From the NCBI RefSeq assembly GCF_047495875.1, contig NC_092497.1:33301375-33365374 (forward strand): DNA of 64,000 nt. Direction: 5' to 3'. Within the stretch, counting starts at the first letter, position 1; every line of letters starts with the position of its first letter. The translations under genes and the position numbers were made by a program. The notes under the pieces were generated by a model. It did not search any database. It saw only the letters and a list, made by a program, of their open reading frames with translations, and was not told the DNA's origin. Below are positions 26,297-38,314 of the stretch, in pieces. This DNA is from Pithys albifrons albifrons. Its lineage: Eukaryota; Chordata; Aves; Passeriformes; Thamnophilidae.

Positions 26297-26310
26297 CTTC
26301 GAGAACGAAA
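26297..26310 (-). promoter_or_regulatory. 3' stem-loop of RTE copy 1
   Basis: The minus strand reads TTTCG-TTCT-CGAAG just before the (ATG)n tail: four Watson-Crick pairs and one T-G pair around a 4-nt loop. Copy 3 has the same structure with five pairs. It may serve as the reverse transcriptase's recognition hairpin, as proposed for LINE 3' ends; this function is inferred. Confidence 0.5.
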
Positions 26311-26324
26311 AGTTGGGAAGGGCA

Positions 26325-29300
26325 CTACCCATGCTTTCTGCAAGTGTGCTGGTTTCTAAAAAGGCCAATACAGGATAGGCAGGTCCAGTCACAAAAAGCA
26401 CAGTGGAAAGTCTCCTTAAGCTATATTGGTGAGGAATGGTTCTTTCTACATTGTCTTTTTTCCTTGAGACTGACTCTACATGCATTCTCAAAAGAAGCAG
26501 CAGTGTCGTGAATGGTGTGTCTCCATGAATCCGATTGGAGGCAAGAGTGGACCATTGATGGCAGTCAGTATGGCCCGGGCTGAGGCATTGTTTCAGAGAG
26601 TCCTTGTATCTCCTCTTTGGTGCTCCTCTCTTGCGGCTGCTGGTGGCGAGTTCACCATAGAGCACAATTTTCAGGAGGCGGTGATCCTCCATCCTGGAGA
26701 CGTGCCCTGCCCAGCCCAGCTGTGTTTTCATCATCATGGCCTCGATATTGGTGACCCCTGCCTCTTCAAGAACAGACACATTGGTCACGTAATCAGACCA
26801 GTGGATGTTTAGGATTTGAATGGAGGCAGCACTGATGGAAGCATTTTACAAGCTGCAGGTGGTGGCGGTAGATGACCCATAATTCAGACCCATATAAAAG
26901 AGTAGACAGTACAATGGCTCTGTGGACTCTAGTCTTTGTACTTCTCTTCAGGTGTTTATTGGACCAGACTCTGTTATGGAGTTTTCCGAAGGCTCTGTAT
27001 GCCTTTGCTAGCCTGTTGTCTATCTCTTTGTTGATCTTACCATCTGAGGAAATGATAATTCCCAGATAGGTGAACTGCTGGACTGGCATAAGCTCTGAAT
27101 TGCCCATGGTGATGTGGGGATGATGGAAGACTTCCTGAGGTGTAGGTTGGTAGAGAACTTCTGTCTTCTTCAAGCTGACTTCCAGCCCAAAAAGCTCAGC
27201 AGCCTCTGCAAAGCAGGATGTTAAGCGCTGCAGAGCTGCTTCTGTGTGAGCAACGAGGGCAGCATCGTCAGCAAAAAGCAGTTCACGGAGAAGGTGATTC
27301 AGGGTCTTGGTGTGGGCCTTCAGTCGCCTTAGGCTGAATAGGCTTCCATTAGTACAATATCAGATGCAGATGCTGTTTTCTTCATCGAGGTCTGCTGTGG
27401 CTCTTTGGAGCATCATGCTGAAGAAGATTGTGAATAGAGTTGGTGCAAGAATGCAACCTTGTTTCACACCATTGGTTATTGGAAAGGGCTCAGAGAGTGC
27501 ATCACCATATCTGACTTGTCCACGCTGATCCTCATGTAGCAGGATGATCATTTTGAGGAACTTGGGGGGACATCCTAAACATTCCAAGATCTGCCAAGGC
27601 CCTTTCTGCTCACAGTGTCAACACTTTGGTGAGGTCAATGTAGGTTACATAGAACCTTTGTTCTGTTCCCTACACTTTTGCAGTTGTCTGAGAACAAATG
27701 CCATATCTGTGGTGCTCCTATTTGCTCCAAAACCACACTGGCTTTCAGATAGTTCTTCTGCAACAGTGGGTGCTAATCTGTTCAGAAGTACTCTTGCAAG
27801 GATTTTACCAGCAATGGAGGGCAAAGTAATTTCAGCAGTCTGATTTTTCTCCTTTCTTCTTCTACGGGGCGATGATGACTACATCACGGAGATCTGGTGG
27901 TAGTTCTCCTTGTTCCCAGCAACACACAACAAGCTCGTGGAATTTGGCATGGAGTGCTTGACCTCCATGCTTCCAGATTTTAGGTAGAATTCCATCAACC
28001 CCAGCTGCCTTGCCAGTTTTCACTTGCTGTATGGCCTTCAGTATCTCTCCCATAGTAGGGGCTGCATTCAGTTCATGTTTCACCGGTTGTTGTGTAATGT
28101 GCTGAATTGCTGAGCCTTGGACTACACGGTTGGCACTGAAGAGAGTCTGAAAGTGCTCAGACCATCGGTTTAGGTTGGAGGTTTTATGTGTGAGAAGCTT
28201 TTGACCATCTGCACTGAGTAGTGGGCTTTGAACCTGGTGTGTGGGTCCGTACACTGCTTTCAGGGCCTCATAGAATCCTCTTTGGTCACCCGAATCTGTG
28301 TATAGTTGCGTCTTTTCTGCTAGGTTGATCCAACATTTGTTCTGGATGTCTCACAGTTTCTGTTGGAGCTTACTGCATGCAAGACAAAAGGCAGCTTTTC
28401 TTATATGGCAAGATGGCTGAGCAAGGGGTGGTTGCTGAGCAGTTTTCTTCTTTAACAATTCCTGGACCTCTTGATTGTTTTCATCAAACCAGTCTTTGTT
28501 TTTCTTGGAGGAGAACCCTAGGGACTCTTCAGAGGACTGCAAGATGCAATTTTTAATATGTTGCCAAAGTGCTTCAGGAGAGGGATCTATGGGATTATCT
28601 TTAAGTCTAGTTTGAAGGTTTACCTGAAAGCTGTCTCTCACTGTAGCTGTTTGAAGATTGTAAACTTGGAGCCTCCTCCTTGGAATGCTGCCCCTCTTAG
28701 GTTTGGGCTTGAAGTGGAGGTTAAGTTTGCAACGCACAAGGCAATGGTCTGTATGACATTCTGCACTAGCCATCACTCGGGTATGATGGACATTGCGAAC
28801 ATTTCTCTGTTGCACTAAGGTATAGTGAATGAGGTGCCAGTGCTTGGATTGAGGATGCATCCACGTTATCTTCAGGCTGTCTTTCTGTTGAAGGATAGTG
28901 TTGGTGATGGTGAGCTGCTGTTCTGCACAAAACACTAGCAGGAGGTGTCCGTTGTCGTTACAGTTTGCAACACCATGCTTGCCCAGGGCTCCTTTCCAGA
29001 CTTCAGAGTTCTTGCATACTCTGGCATTGAAGTTACCAAGGATTATGATTTTATCATCTGCAGGAACCTTTTGGATGAGGTGGCTCAGGTGGGTGTAGAA
29101 TTTGTCTTTTTCCGCTGGGTCAGCTTGGAGAGTTGGGGCATATACACTAAAAAGAACAACATGTTGCTTGTTGTGTAGTGGGAAGCGTAAGGACATAATG
29201 CGATCGTAATGACCTGTTGGCAAATTTTCAGTTTTGGAGGCAATGGAGTTTTTAATCATGAAGCCAACTCCTGAAAGGTGTCTTTCGGTTTTGGGTTTGC

Positions 29301-29683
29301 CTGACCAGTAGAATGTGTAGCCAGCACCATATTCTTTAAGTCTGCCTTCATTATGATGGCTAACTTCACTGAGAGCAGCAATGTCGATGTTGAGTCGTGA
29401 CAGTTCATGGGCAATTAGAGCAGAATGATGCTCAGGACATCCACTATCCTCAGTATCAAGCATGGTTCTGATGTTCCAACATGCGAGTGTTAGTTTGAGC
29501 ACACCTTTGCAGGCAGGTGTATGCCTTTGAAATATCTTTGTTCATGTTTGACCACATGGAACATGCCGGTTGGCTGCGGTTATCCAACTGGGTGTGGAGA
29601 TAGGCTGTGTTTAGGCCATCTTTTCCAGACCCCTCTCCACGTGGAGCATGCAGGGCTGTCCTTAGAAAAGGCTGCTTGGTCGT
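26325..29683 (-). pseudogene. RTE ORF, copy 1: endonuclease + reverse transcriptase (broken)
   Basis: The frame equivalent to the copy 2 and 3 start codons has ATG changed to ACG at 29681-29683. The endonuclease part (28351-29502) is one open stretch of 383 codons with CWNIRTM, LSEV, YAPT, GNFNAR and TDHCLV motifs; the DY pair before the last motif is changed to HY. The reverse transcriptase is spread over several frames: the GKAAGVDGI block (27862-28254), a fingers/palm block with SIAGKILARVL and QCGFGAN, then NGVKQGC (27360-27587), then FADD (27264-27275). A thumb-like section follows (26793-27173). The ORF ends at TAG (26325-26327). A small deletion removes the SNYRG residues near 27842. 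This copy cannot make a working enzyme. Confidence 0.9.
26340..26402 (-). other. C-terminal zinc finger region of RTE copy 1 (degenerate)
   Basis: In the minus frame the text begins CAFCDWTC and ends QHTC. It is the same finger as in copy 3 (CX2CX12HX3C), but the ligand histidine codon CAC is changed to AAC (Asn). The stop codon follows four codons later. Confidence 0.7.
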
Positions 29684-30178
29684 TCAGGATGCTGCCGCAA
29701 GAGACTGTCATCTCCAGGGTCCCTTCTCGAATGACCAATATCCTGAACTGCCTGCACGCAGGATTGGGTCTGCGGCTTTCAGGTGCTTCCTATCACCTGC
29801 TGTTTTCGACTGTCGCCTCTCGCCACAGGGCTTTGCAACATGGGTGAACCCTTCGAGCCTGCGCTATGGATTTTTTAGGTGAGGCACAGCATGCGTGGAA
29901 CTGACCCCACCCTTTACTCCTAAGGTTCATCTGCCACGGCCTAGCGAGCTTGGATGGTGACAGTGAATACCTCAGGCTGTAGGTTTGGTTAGAGAATCCT
30001 TCTCTTAGATGGATGGCCTTACAGGACTAAGCAAGTTCCATCTGCCTGGGTTTGGGGTTGGAGTTGTCCTTCTCCTAGGATGGTTGCCAGACGGCTAGCG
30101 AGCACTGCCAGCATAGCTCTCAACCTCATGAGGGCATGCAAGCTTCTCCCCTGCAACAAGGGAGTGTCACCAGAAAAG

Positions 30179-30191
30179 AAAGGGGAACAAT
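30179..30191. repeat. Target site duplication of RTE copy 1 (right)
   Basis: Exact 13-bp match (aaaggggaacaat) to 26263-26275. It marks the 5' end of the LINE. Confidence 0.85.
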
Positions 30192-30499
30192 AGATGATGC
30201 AAAACAGGTTTCCGTACAGAGCAGGGAATACACAGACTGCAAATCTTGTCAAATGCAAAAGACAGGAGATGGGCCAGTGTCTCCAGACTGGATTAAGCTT
30301 TATCATCCTGGGTCCTGGTGTTTTTCCAAGGCTTGGCAGATATTCCAGTCAGATTCCTTGTTGCACCTCTGTAAGATCTGCTTATTGCCAGCCTTTCCCC
30401 ATGTTTGTTTTGAAAACAACTTTTTTAAGACCTTAGGTTCCCAATTGTCCTGGATGCACTCAACTGCAGAGTAACCTAGACAAATGTTAGGTTGCTACA
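30179..30499 (-). mobile_element. Probable ERV LTR, 5' part (split by RTE copy 1)
   Basis: Minus-strand sequence starting TGTAGCAACCTAAC at 30499 runs into the RTE target site. It continues in the same orientation at 26275 with poly(A)-signal-bearing text. The TGT start and a combined length of about 600 bp fit an avian LTR, but no second LTR copy was found in the window, so the call is tentative. Confidence 0.35.
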
Positions 30500-33400
30500 T
30501 CTCCCAGTCATCACACCTAGTCACTCTATTTCCCCCTTCCCATCACACTTTTCTTTTGTACAGTCAATTACGACCTAAGTGGAAAGATTCTCAAGCTGTA
30601 CTATAGCACAAGGACAAATTCATGGAGCTAAAACTATTTCATGTTTGCACTGTTTAGGACAATTAAACTTCAAGGCTAAGCTGACACAAAGCTTAGGATT
30701 ATCCTCCATCCAGAGGAGACATAAGTAGTGCATGGTCAGTATGAGAGCACAGATGTTGTCAAGTTCTATCTCCTTGGGGTTTAATGACATTTTCTGGATG
30801 TAGAACCAGAATTTGGCTCCCATGGTTTGCCCCGTGAAGCTGTCTGCCAAAAGAAACAACTGAAAATAATGACAACTCCCCATGACTTTGCAAAAACTCT
30901 ACAAAAGTCAGAAGTTTGGAAGTTCAGAAAAGTTCGATTGATTTTTCTTCCTCCCTCATTTCTTCATATTTTTGTGTTCCTTTGCTAGAAACATAAAAAA
31001 GAAAATTTTATGAAAAAAATTAAGAAAAAGAGAAATCATCTAAAATATGATTATGTTAACTAATTTGCTGTATAGAATGTTCTTAAAGATACTTATTTTT
31101 CACTATTTTCCTAAATCTTTCTAAATTAAGAAAATGTTCAAGAAATGTGACATTAAATTTACTTTAAAAATTTTTTTATGAAAATTATATTGAAATCTTG
31201 CTTTTCTAAACTGTTATTGTTTGTTCGTTAGGGTTTGGGGTTTTGTTGGGGTTTTTGGACTAGATCTGCACATTATGAGATGATAGCAATTTTTGGTGGA
31301 GATTTGCATCTCTTATACCTCCTGCCCTTTGCTGTTTGAATTGTTGTGTTAACATCATAGAGACAATAGTTTGAGATATTTAAGTTGGCAAAACCATGCA
31401 AAAATGAAGGTATCAAGGAAACAGAGCAGAGAGCCAAAGGTGGTGTGAGGGAGTGAAGGGAGGTCAGATTTCTACATAAGAACTGCCTGAGAAAGAGGAG
31501 AGAGGAATGGATGTGCTCATGAGACCCCCAAAGGGCTTAATTTCACAAAAAAATATATGTTTAGATTTGAGACTATAGGTCCTGAGGGAGCAAAAGCAAA
31601 TATAGAAAAATGCATGAGGATAAGCATAATGATAATGATCCAGAAAAGAAGTTAATGGGTGAGTCATCCTTCCTGCTTGCATCAGATGAATAGGTGTTGT
31701 CACCAGGACAGGAAAGCAAAGAAGAAACTACAGAAGCTTTTGACAGATAATGGTAAATGACAAAGAAATCATAAGGGAGGAGATCTCTGAACACTTAGGG
31801 CTCAATGTGCTGTTCTTCTGGAGGCATCATGTCTCTCACAAGGAAGACACGTGTATGTAAGGATCTTGACTGAAGATAAAGAACTGCTGGTGTTGAAGTT
31901 AGTATCTTCAAGAAAAATCAAACCAGAAACATAGATCATAAGTATAAATTCTGTAATGAGTTATAATCCCTGTGATAGACATGAATCATGGTAATCAATA
32001 GAACTTCTTGTTAGCTTACTATATTCCATAGCCATAGAGCCCTACAGGGAAAAATAGCACCACCTTAATCTTTTATGGCCTTTAAATAAATAGAAAAAAA
32101 TTCTCTGATACCTGTGTCTATTCCTTTCCTACTCCACATAATCTTCAGGTAAAGAGAGTTGTAGGTAATAAGACTGAAAGCTTGGCAGAGAAACATACTG
32201 TGTGCCTTTACAATGAGAGGGAGACAAAATAATACAGGTTAGATATAAATGGCGCTGGGAAAGGTTGGAAAATATATTCCCTTTTTCTGTGCAGTAGAAA
32301 TCCTCAGTCACCCCATGAAACAGGTGATGCTCCTAGGAGAATTTCATATGCATAAGACTCCTAAGTATGACTGAACCAGATGTTCTCAGAAGCTCCTACA
32401 GAACAGCAGAAAGGAGACTTGCAGACTCCATTCTGCTCCATCCTCTAGGCACTTGGGTTTCATCTCTCCCGTGTCTTCTCCTGTGAAATGAAATGCTATT
32501 AGGAAAACAAATGAACAAAGAAAGCTAATGAGAAATCCTCTTTTACTTCTTACATAGCTAACAAGTTGAAAAAGTTTTACAACAGGATCAGGTACTTCTC
32601 TACATTTCAGGTTACATGTAGCCAAGTTAGTTTTCAAAAAATTATGCATCTCACTCATTCTTCATCATAGAAAATAGTACAATTTCTATCGTTTAACAAC
32701 AATGAAAACTCCAAAGAGCACTTCACTGTGTTGTGAATATAATTTGTGTAATAAGTATTTAAGATCATTTGGCATGGTATAGGTGCATGCCATGCTACAT
32801 ATTCCTATGGAAAAGTGGCTGATTTAGAAAAGGGGGTTTTGACAGTCCCATGAGGGCCTGATTTTTCACTTGACACTTATTTCAGTCCTACACCTGTGTA
32901 GCTGTTAGGTTCTTTTATCTCCCCGTTATTATCTCTATATCTTTTCAATGCATTCTTTTTCTACTCCATTCACTGGCCGTAATTTGGCATCAAAGACCTG
33001 GGCTAAATATGTGCTAGCTGGAAAGTGCTATCATAAATACATCACACAACAAATGTTTTCAGTCTTGATTGCTTTTAATTTGAAGAGACAATAGTAGCAG
33101 CTAAATAATGTGAACATAGCATTTGCACATAAAAGAAGTATACAATTGATTCTTTCAGATCACTTTTCAGGGTGAATTTCAAAATATTTACTTGTTATTT
33201 TTACAACTACTATTTCACAAAACTAAATTTAGTATCAGCAGAAATATCTTTCATCCCAAGTCAACTTTTCATTTTTATATAAGGCTACATGAACTGGGAC
33301 AATTGCAACCGAACAAAAAATTATCCAAGACTTTTTAAAGTTGTTATTAAAAATAATAGCTTTTTGTACTACCAAGGAGTTGTGCAGATTGATAAGACTG

Positions 33401-35660
33401 CATTAGAGGGACAGAAGAAGTTTGCATAAATGAAAATAGGAGGTGTCCAGAAGCACAAAGAAATGTCTTCTCACTCCTTTTTTTAGAGGAAGGGATTATG
33501 GTGTTGGGTTTTGGGGTTTTTTTTTGGTTTGTGAAGAGGATTTGAGAGAAGGAAGAAGAGAAAAAGATGGTGCCAAAGTTAATCTGGATATTGAAAAGAC
33601 AGTCAAGGTAACTCAAAAAAAAAAAAGAAAAGATAAAGAAAAAAGAGGCAATTTAATAAAAAATATTAGGAGTTAATTTGAAGTTACACAAAATATTTGC
33701 AAATTTCAGATACAGAATATTTGAAACTCATCAATAATCTCTGAAAAGCAACTTAAATGTCATCATTGTTAAGCCTTTGCTTAACAAGAGGGTGAATCAC
33801 ATATCTGGCATGAGACAAATCAGATGAGCTCCTAGCAGCTTCAATACTGTTAAACTATTTTGCGAGAGCAATATTACTGAATTGACTCTACACAATTTTG
33901 TAGTAACACAAGTGTAGATTTAATAGATGATTTTATTGATTAAAGACAATCTTTTTGACTGTATCAAAAACAAATGCCTTCCTTTTGGCAATCACAGTAC
34001 TTTTTTTCTTAAAACTGTATTAAGATCTGTATTTTGTTACTCACCTTTCACCAAAAAAGTTAAGATGCTCTGCCTATTAAGATGCCTAAGTTAAGATGCT
34101 CTGTCATATTTACATCATTGGAAATTCCGTAACAGCAGATGAAACAAAAACTCTTGTACAGTAAGGATCTTATAGAATCAAAAAGCTTTTCTTTCAAAAA
34201 TTTCTTCAAAGTTTGTTAAATCAGTGAAGAAACTTGGAAAGTAATCATAATCACTGGCATTTTTTTCAAAGATGTTTCCTCATTTACATAAATTTAAAAC
34301 CTCAAATTGTTAACCAGGTCAAAGACAAAGAATCCAAAGTCTAACACAAGTTGCTTAATTTTAAGCCCTATATTTGTAGATGATTCTGAAAGTAACTCAA
34401 TTGTTAGAGGAAGGTATTGCGTATATGAAATAGTGCAGGCTTATGACATTTTGTGACCCTTCTTTCTGAAACACTGGAAACAGATTGTGAGTGCTAATTC
34501 TAACTGTTCATATGCAAGTACACAACATGCAAACAACTTCATAGGAGTGTATATGATCCCTAGTTAGTCAGCAGATTACTAAGGATGCTGCTAAAAAAAT
34601 AGCATGAATTACAGCTTTTAACATCTAGTATTTTAGTGAAGTTTTTCTCCTTTTCCAGTAATTCTCTTTGTCCTTTATATGTTACTTGATTTCTCCTCAG
34701 AGCCTATCTCTTCCCTTTCTTGAAAGAGCAGTTTCACCTCTTCTCTTTCCTTGCAACATCTGCTCCAATCATCTGTTCTAAGTATTTCTTCCTCCTCTAT
34801 GTCTCGAGGACTTCTGAAGTGTCTGTGGAAGTAATTGTTATTATCCTGCCTTTGCATAGCCTTGAGGGCAGTAACAGTGGGGTAGTCCTTGAACCTTAGA
34901 AAGAAATGATGAAAATTACATTACCAAAAGACTGTATTTCAAAAGGAAATGGAAGAAGGAAAATAATGTCCTTACACTGCAGAAGGATATAAGGTCATAA
35001 TTAACAGTGCTGGGAAGAGAAAATGAATTTAATATCTGGCATAGGATATCAAAATATCTCCAGCTAGACATTCCTGAGGGTGGCTTTGGAAATAGTAGTG
35101 TATGTTGAAAAGTCTTCCTGAAAGCATAAAATCTGAACTCAGACATAGAGGTAAACTAAAGAAATGACCTATCCTAACCTTAAGATGAGAATCTCGTATT
35201 TTTCTCAGAAATACTCAGTAGAATTTTACAGAAGTTTTCCTAGACACAAAGAGAAATGGAGAAATGGATGAACATGCAGACTGACTAAGGCCCTGGAAAA
35301 TGTCCCATGAACTGGAAAAAATTACTGTATCAGTAGCTGTTAGAGAAAGTGGCCTTGTGTAGATGAGTATTTGTTTTAAAATTCTATAATTGTGGCTGAT
35401 TAGAAAAGTTGATTGGAAAATAAGTGGTCAGAATTCTTTGAAGGATAACTGGAAAAATAACGGTTTATATTGAAACCTGCAATCAGTTTGTACTACAGGG
35501 CACAGAACTCCACAAAATTCTATATTCTAGCTAGCTAAAGGTTTTTCTGACTCTAAGTCAAAATTGTTAATAAAGACTGTATGCTGACTTTTCAGACCTG
35601 GCCTGTAAATTCAGTTCTGGAGAAATCTAGGGACATTTAACTTCTTGATTCAACAGGTAA
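30500..35660. other. AT-rich stretch with no recognised gene
   Basis: Nothing coding was recognised. A short direct repeat (aagttaagatgctctg) occurs twice about 31 bp apart near 34057 and 34088. Open frames are short and without motifs. Confidence 0.55.
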
Positions 35661-35665
35661 CACAG
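35661..35665. repeat. Target site duplication CACAG (left)
   Basis: CACAG precedes the left LTR and recurs at 38210-38214 directly after the right LTR. A 5-bp duplication is usual for ERV-L-type integrases in birds. Confidence 0.85.
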
Positions 35666-36253
35666 TGTCTTGGGTTGAGCTGGCAAAACGCCAGCTGTCC
35701 AGAACAGAGTGAAAAGGGTTCCTCCTCCCTCCAAACCAGATAAGGGAAAAAGAAGAGGGAGAGGGAAAAAAACCCTCAAACCAGATTTATGCTGAAACTA
35801 ACTATATGTATTTATACAGAAAAGAGAAAGAAAATTAAGAGAAAACTACAATATAACAAACACACACAAGTAATGTATAGTATAACAAGAAATAACTTCC
35901 CACTCCCCAATTAATACAAAATCCATTACTCTAGATTTCTAAGCACTTTAAAAGACACTCCGCAAGAAAGAGAAAGTATAACAACAAAATATTTCTACTT
36001 CCCTGAACTCAAACAAAATACGATGTAGCGGCAGCAGGAGCAGGGCCTAACAGAGGAGAAAAACTGCAGCAGTCTTCTCTGTACTCCAGCCATAGTGGAA
36101 CTGACTTAACACCTCCCACTGCTGTACACATATCTTAAGTTTGTGTCATTTGGTATGAAATACTTCCTGGTTACCCAGTCAGGTGATAGCTGTCTCTCAA
36201 TCCACATAGATTCTCTGAGTCTGCCAATTTGAGGCCTAGCTAAAACCACTACA
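35666..36253 (-). repeat. 3' LTR of the ERV-L-like element
   Basis: It starts TGTCTTGGGTTGAGC and ends ..AACCACTACA on the plus strand, so it has TG..CA termini. In minus sense it holds a TATA box TGTATAAATA (plus 35809-35818). Confidence 0.9.
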
Positions 36254-37624
36254 ACTTCCACCCCTTATTTCATACCAAATGACGTCAAACTTATATTTTA
36301 TAAGTCCACATCTATTTATTCTCATGCTTAAACAGTCTTTGTTCTTTTCAGGGCTGTCTTCTACCCCTCTATATTGCAGGCAATAGTCTATTAGAATGGG
36401 GTAGGTACTTCAGGCAGGAGAAATGGTTCATCATTGGACACTAACACCAGTTCAGCTCAGGTCTTCTTCATCTGATGGTTCATGTTCTGCAACACAGAAC
36501 TCAAAATGCAAGTTACTTTTTTTTTCAAGGTTAAATGTCCTTGAGGCACACATTGGGATCATCTCATCCCCTTCTTAGGGGTCACTATATTTTCATTAGC
36601 GTTACCATCCTTACACTGGGGTTACTGATCCCACACTGGGGTCTCCATCCTCTTTTCAGGGGTCTCTATCCCCTTCTTAGGGGTTTCCATCTCCACACTG
36701 GGGTCTCTGTCCCCTTTTCAGGGGTTTCACAATAACAGATAACTTGGGAGATAATGTACATGGTTAAATCCACGCCTCGGCCTCGTCCACCTACAGGTGG
36801 CTCGAGGCATCATGGGCCCATTGAGCCAAGAACAACTCTCCCTTATGCTAGTTCAGGTGTGATGTTCTTCATTAGCTCAACTTTTGGGCACATGAGCATC
36901 CATATGATGAATCTCTACAGATTCTACTCAAGTGGCAGTGTCCTACCACACACCAACAGCCCACATGAGCCTCTCTATGCTTCAATTAATCTTTTATCAG
37001 TCCAGTCACCCTCAGAGGGGCACTGGCTGTCACTTACAAGTCAGTGTAGAGGTACAGTCTTGGCTAGTTTTCTGGTTCAGCAATGTCCAGTAGACTTGGT
37101 TGTTCTCCTCCTCCTCTCGGCTGGAGCTTAATTGCTGTTCTGGGCTCTGTTCTGGGATCTCTGCTTCAACATGTGGACAGCTTTATACCAGCTTTCTTAC
37201 GCTTTGATTTCCATACTTGGACTTCAAGCACAGAAGTACATGCACTGTCCCACCTCCTCATGTCTTTCCTCTGATCACACAGGACAGATGACAGTTCACC
37301 ATGTGACTCAGGCTTGGGGTTTGCTCTCTGTTGAGGTGAGACAGGAGAGGAAAACAGCTTGCTTTGACTGTAAAGCTTCTCCTTGCAGTGGCTACATTCA
37401 CAGCAGGTACAGGTTGAGCTGTCTGAACTCACAAAATCAGTCAGTACAAGGAATAAAATGAGGATTCAGTAGCAAGAGAACATTTTTTTTATCTTATTTG
37501 TTCTAGATGTACCTAAGCAATGCAGATATTAAGGAATGTTTCTATAATAATGCTTCCGGGAACCCTGCCAACCTTCTGGGACCTGGTAGTGTCCTCCGTT
37601 TCCCAGCCAATGAACCATTATCTA
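36254..37624 (-). other. Non-coding interior of the ERV-L-like element
   Basis: It begins, at the 3' LTR side, with a polypurine tract. It carries a tandem block of small GC hairpins (36568-36724). No gag, pol or env motif is visible. Open frames of 88 codons (minus, 37166-37432) and 125 codons (plus, 36754-37131) have no recognisable domain. A leucine-tRNA-type primer-binding site, usual for ERV-L, could not be placed with confidence. Confidence 0.6.
36568..36724. repeat. Tandem array of CCCC-loop-GGGG hairpin units
   Basis: The units CCCCTTCTTAGGGG (36568-36581 and 36670-36683), CCCCTTTTCAGGGG (36711-36724) and a degenerate copy at 36649-36663 alternate with CACACTGGGGT segments (about 36627 and 36695). 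Each unit can form a 4-bp GC stem. Confidence 0.75.
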
Positions 37625-38209
37625 TCTAGGGTTGAGCTGGCAAAATGCCAACTGTCCAGGACAGAGTGAAAAGGGTTTCTCCTCCCCCCAACCAGCTAAG
37701 GGAAAAAGAAGAGGGAGAGGGAAAAAACCCCTCAAACCAGATTTATGCTGAAACTAACTATATGTATTTATACAGAAAAGAGAAAGAAAATTAAGAGAAA
37801 ACTACAATATAACAAACACACACAAGTAATGTATAGTATAACAAGAAATAACTTCCCACTCCCCAATTAATACAAAGTCCATTACTCTAGATTTCTAAGC
37901 ACTTTAAAAGACACTCCGCAAGAAAGAGAAAGTATAACGACAAAATATTTCTACTTCCCTGAACTCAAACAAAATACGATGTAGCGGCAGCAGGAGCAGG
38001 GCCTAACAGAGGAGAAAAACTGCAGCAGTCTTCTCTGTACTCCAGCCATAGTGGAACTGACTTAACACCTCCCACTGCTGTACACATATCTTAAGTTTGC
38101 GTCATCTGGTATGAAATACTTCCTGGTTATCCAGTCAGGTGATAGCTGTCTCTCAATCCACATAGATTCTCTGAGTCTGCCAATTTGAGGCCTAGCTAAA
38201 ACCACTACA
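37625..38209 (-). repeat. 5' LTR of the ERV-L-like element
   Basis: Nearly identical to 35666-36253. Its plus-strand start has decayed from TGTCTT to TATCTA, losing the canonical TG. It ends ..AACCACTACA, followed by CACAG. Confidence 0.9.
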
Positions 38210-38214
38210 CACAG
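38210..38214. repeat. Target site duplication CACAG (right)
   Basis: Exact match to 35661-35665. Confidence 0.85.
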
Positions 38215-38314
38215 ATAAAAAGAGTTTGTTAAAAAAAGAAATTACTGAAAAATATTTATTTTCCAATCTGTATGTATGACATCTTTCTGCATCTTTAGCC
38301 TCTCACACAAACCT

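Larger units (their letters stand above)
26276..30178 (-). mobile_element. RTE-clade LINE, copy 1 (full length, decayed)
   Basis: This is a complete non-LTR retrotransposon of about 3.9 kb on the minus strand. In element order it has a 5' region of about 500 nt, an ORF with N-terminal extension, APE endonuclease and reverse transcriptase, a C-terminal cysteine finger, a 3' UTR of about 40 nt and an (ATG)n tail (plus-strand tcatcatcatcat at 26275-26287). The 13-bp duplication at both ends shows a single insertion event. Relative to copies 2 and 3 it has lost about 100 nt within the 5' region, near 30087. The microsatellite-like tail, short 3' UTR and single ORF match the RTE clade. The protein resembles database entries named craniofacial development protein 2-like, which are LINE-derived. 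AviRTE is a candidate family, but I cannot confirm it. Confidence 0.9.
35666..38209 (-). mobile_element. Short non-autonomous ERV-L-like LTR element
   Basis: Two direct repeats of 588 and 585 bp flank a 1371-bp interior, with a CACAG duplication outside. Orientation is minus. The LTR reads TGTAGTGGTTTTAGC... to ...CAACCCAAGACA, the usual termini of avian ERV-L LTRs, and a polypurine tract (ATAAGGGGTGGAAGT, plus 36254-36268) sits directly upstream of the 3' LTR. The interior is too short for gag-pol and shows no protease, reverse transcriptase or integrase motifs on either strand. The LTRs differ by roughly fifteen changes by eye, so the insertion is fairly young. It would depend on enzymes from another element, like MaLR elements of mammals. 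Confidence 0.88.

Noticed and set aside
28558..29178. Plus-strand frames across RTE copy 1 (and similar ones at 50365-50645, 58385-59109)
   Set aside because: They are antisense shadows of the LINE ORF; they recur in each copy only because the DNA is repeated.
36754..37131. 125-codon plus frame inside the LTR element as a captured gene
   Set aside because: It runs antisense to the element and has no recognisable domain; composition is ordinary for random translation.
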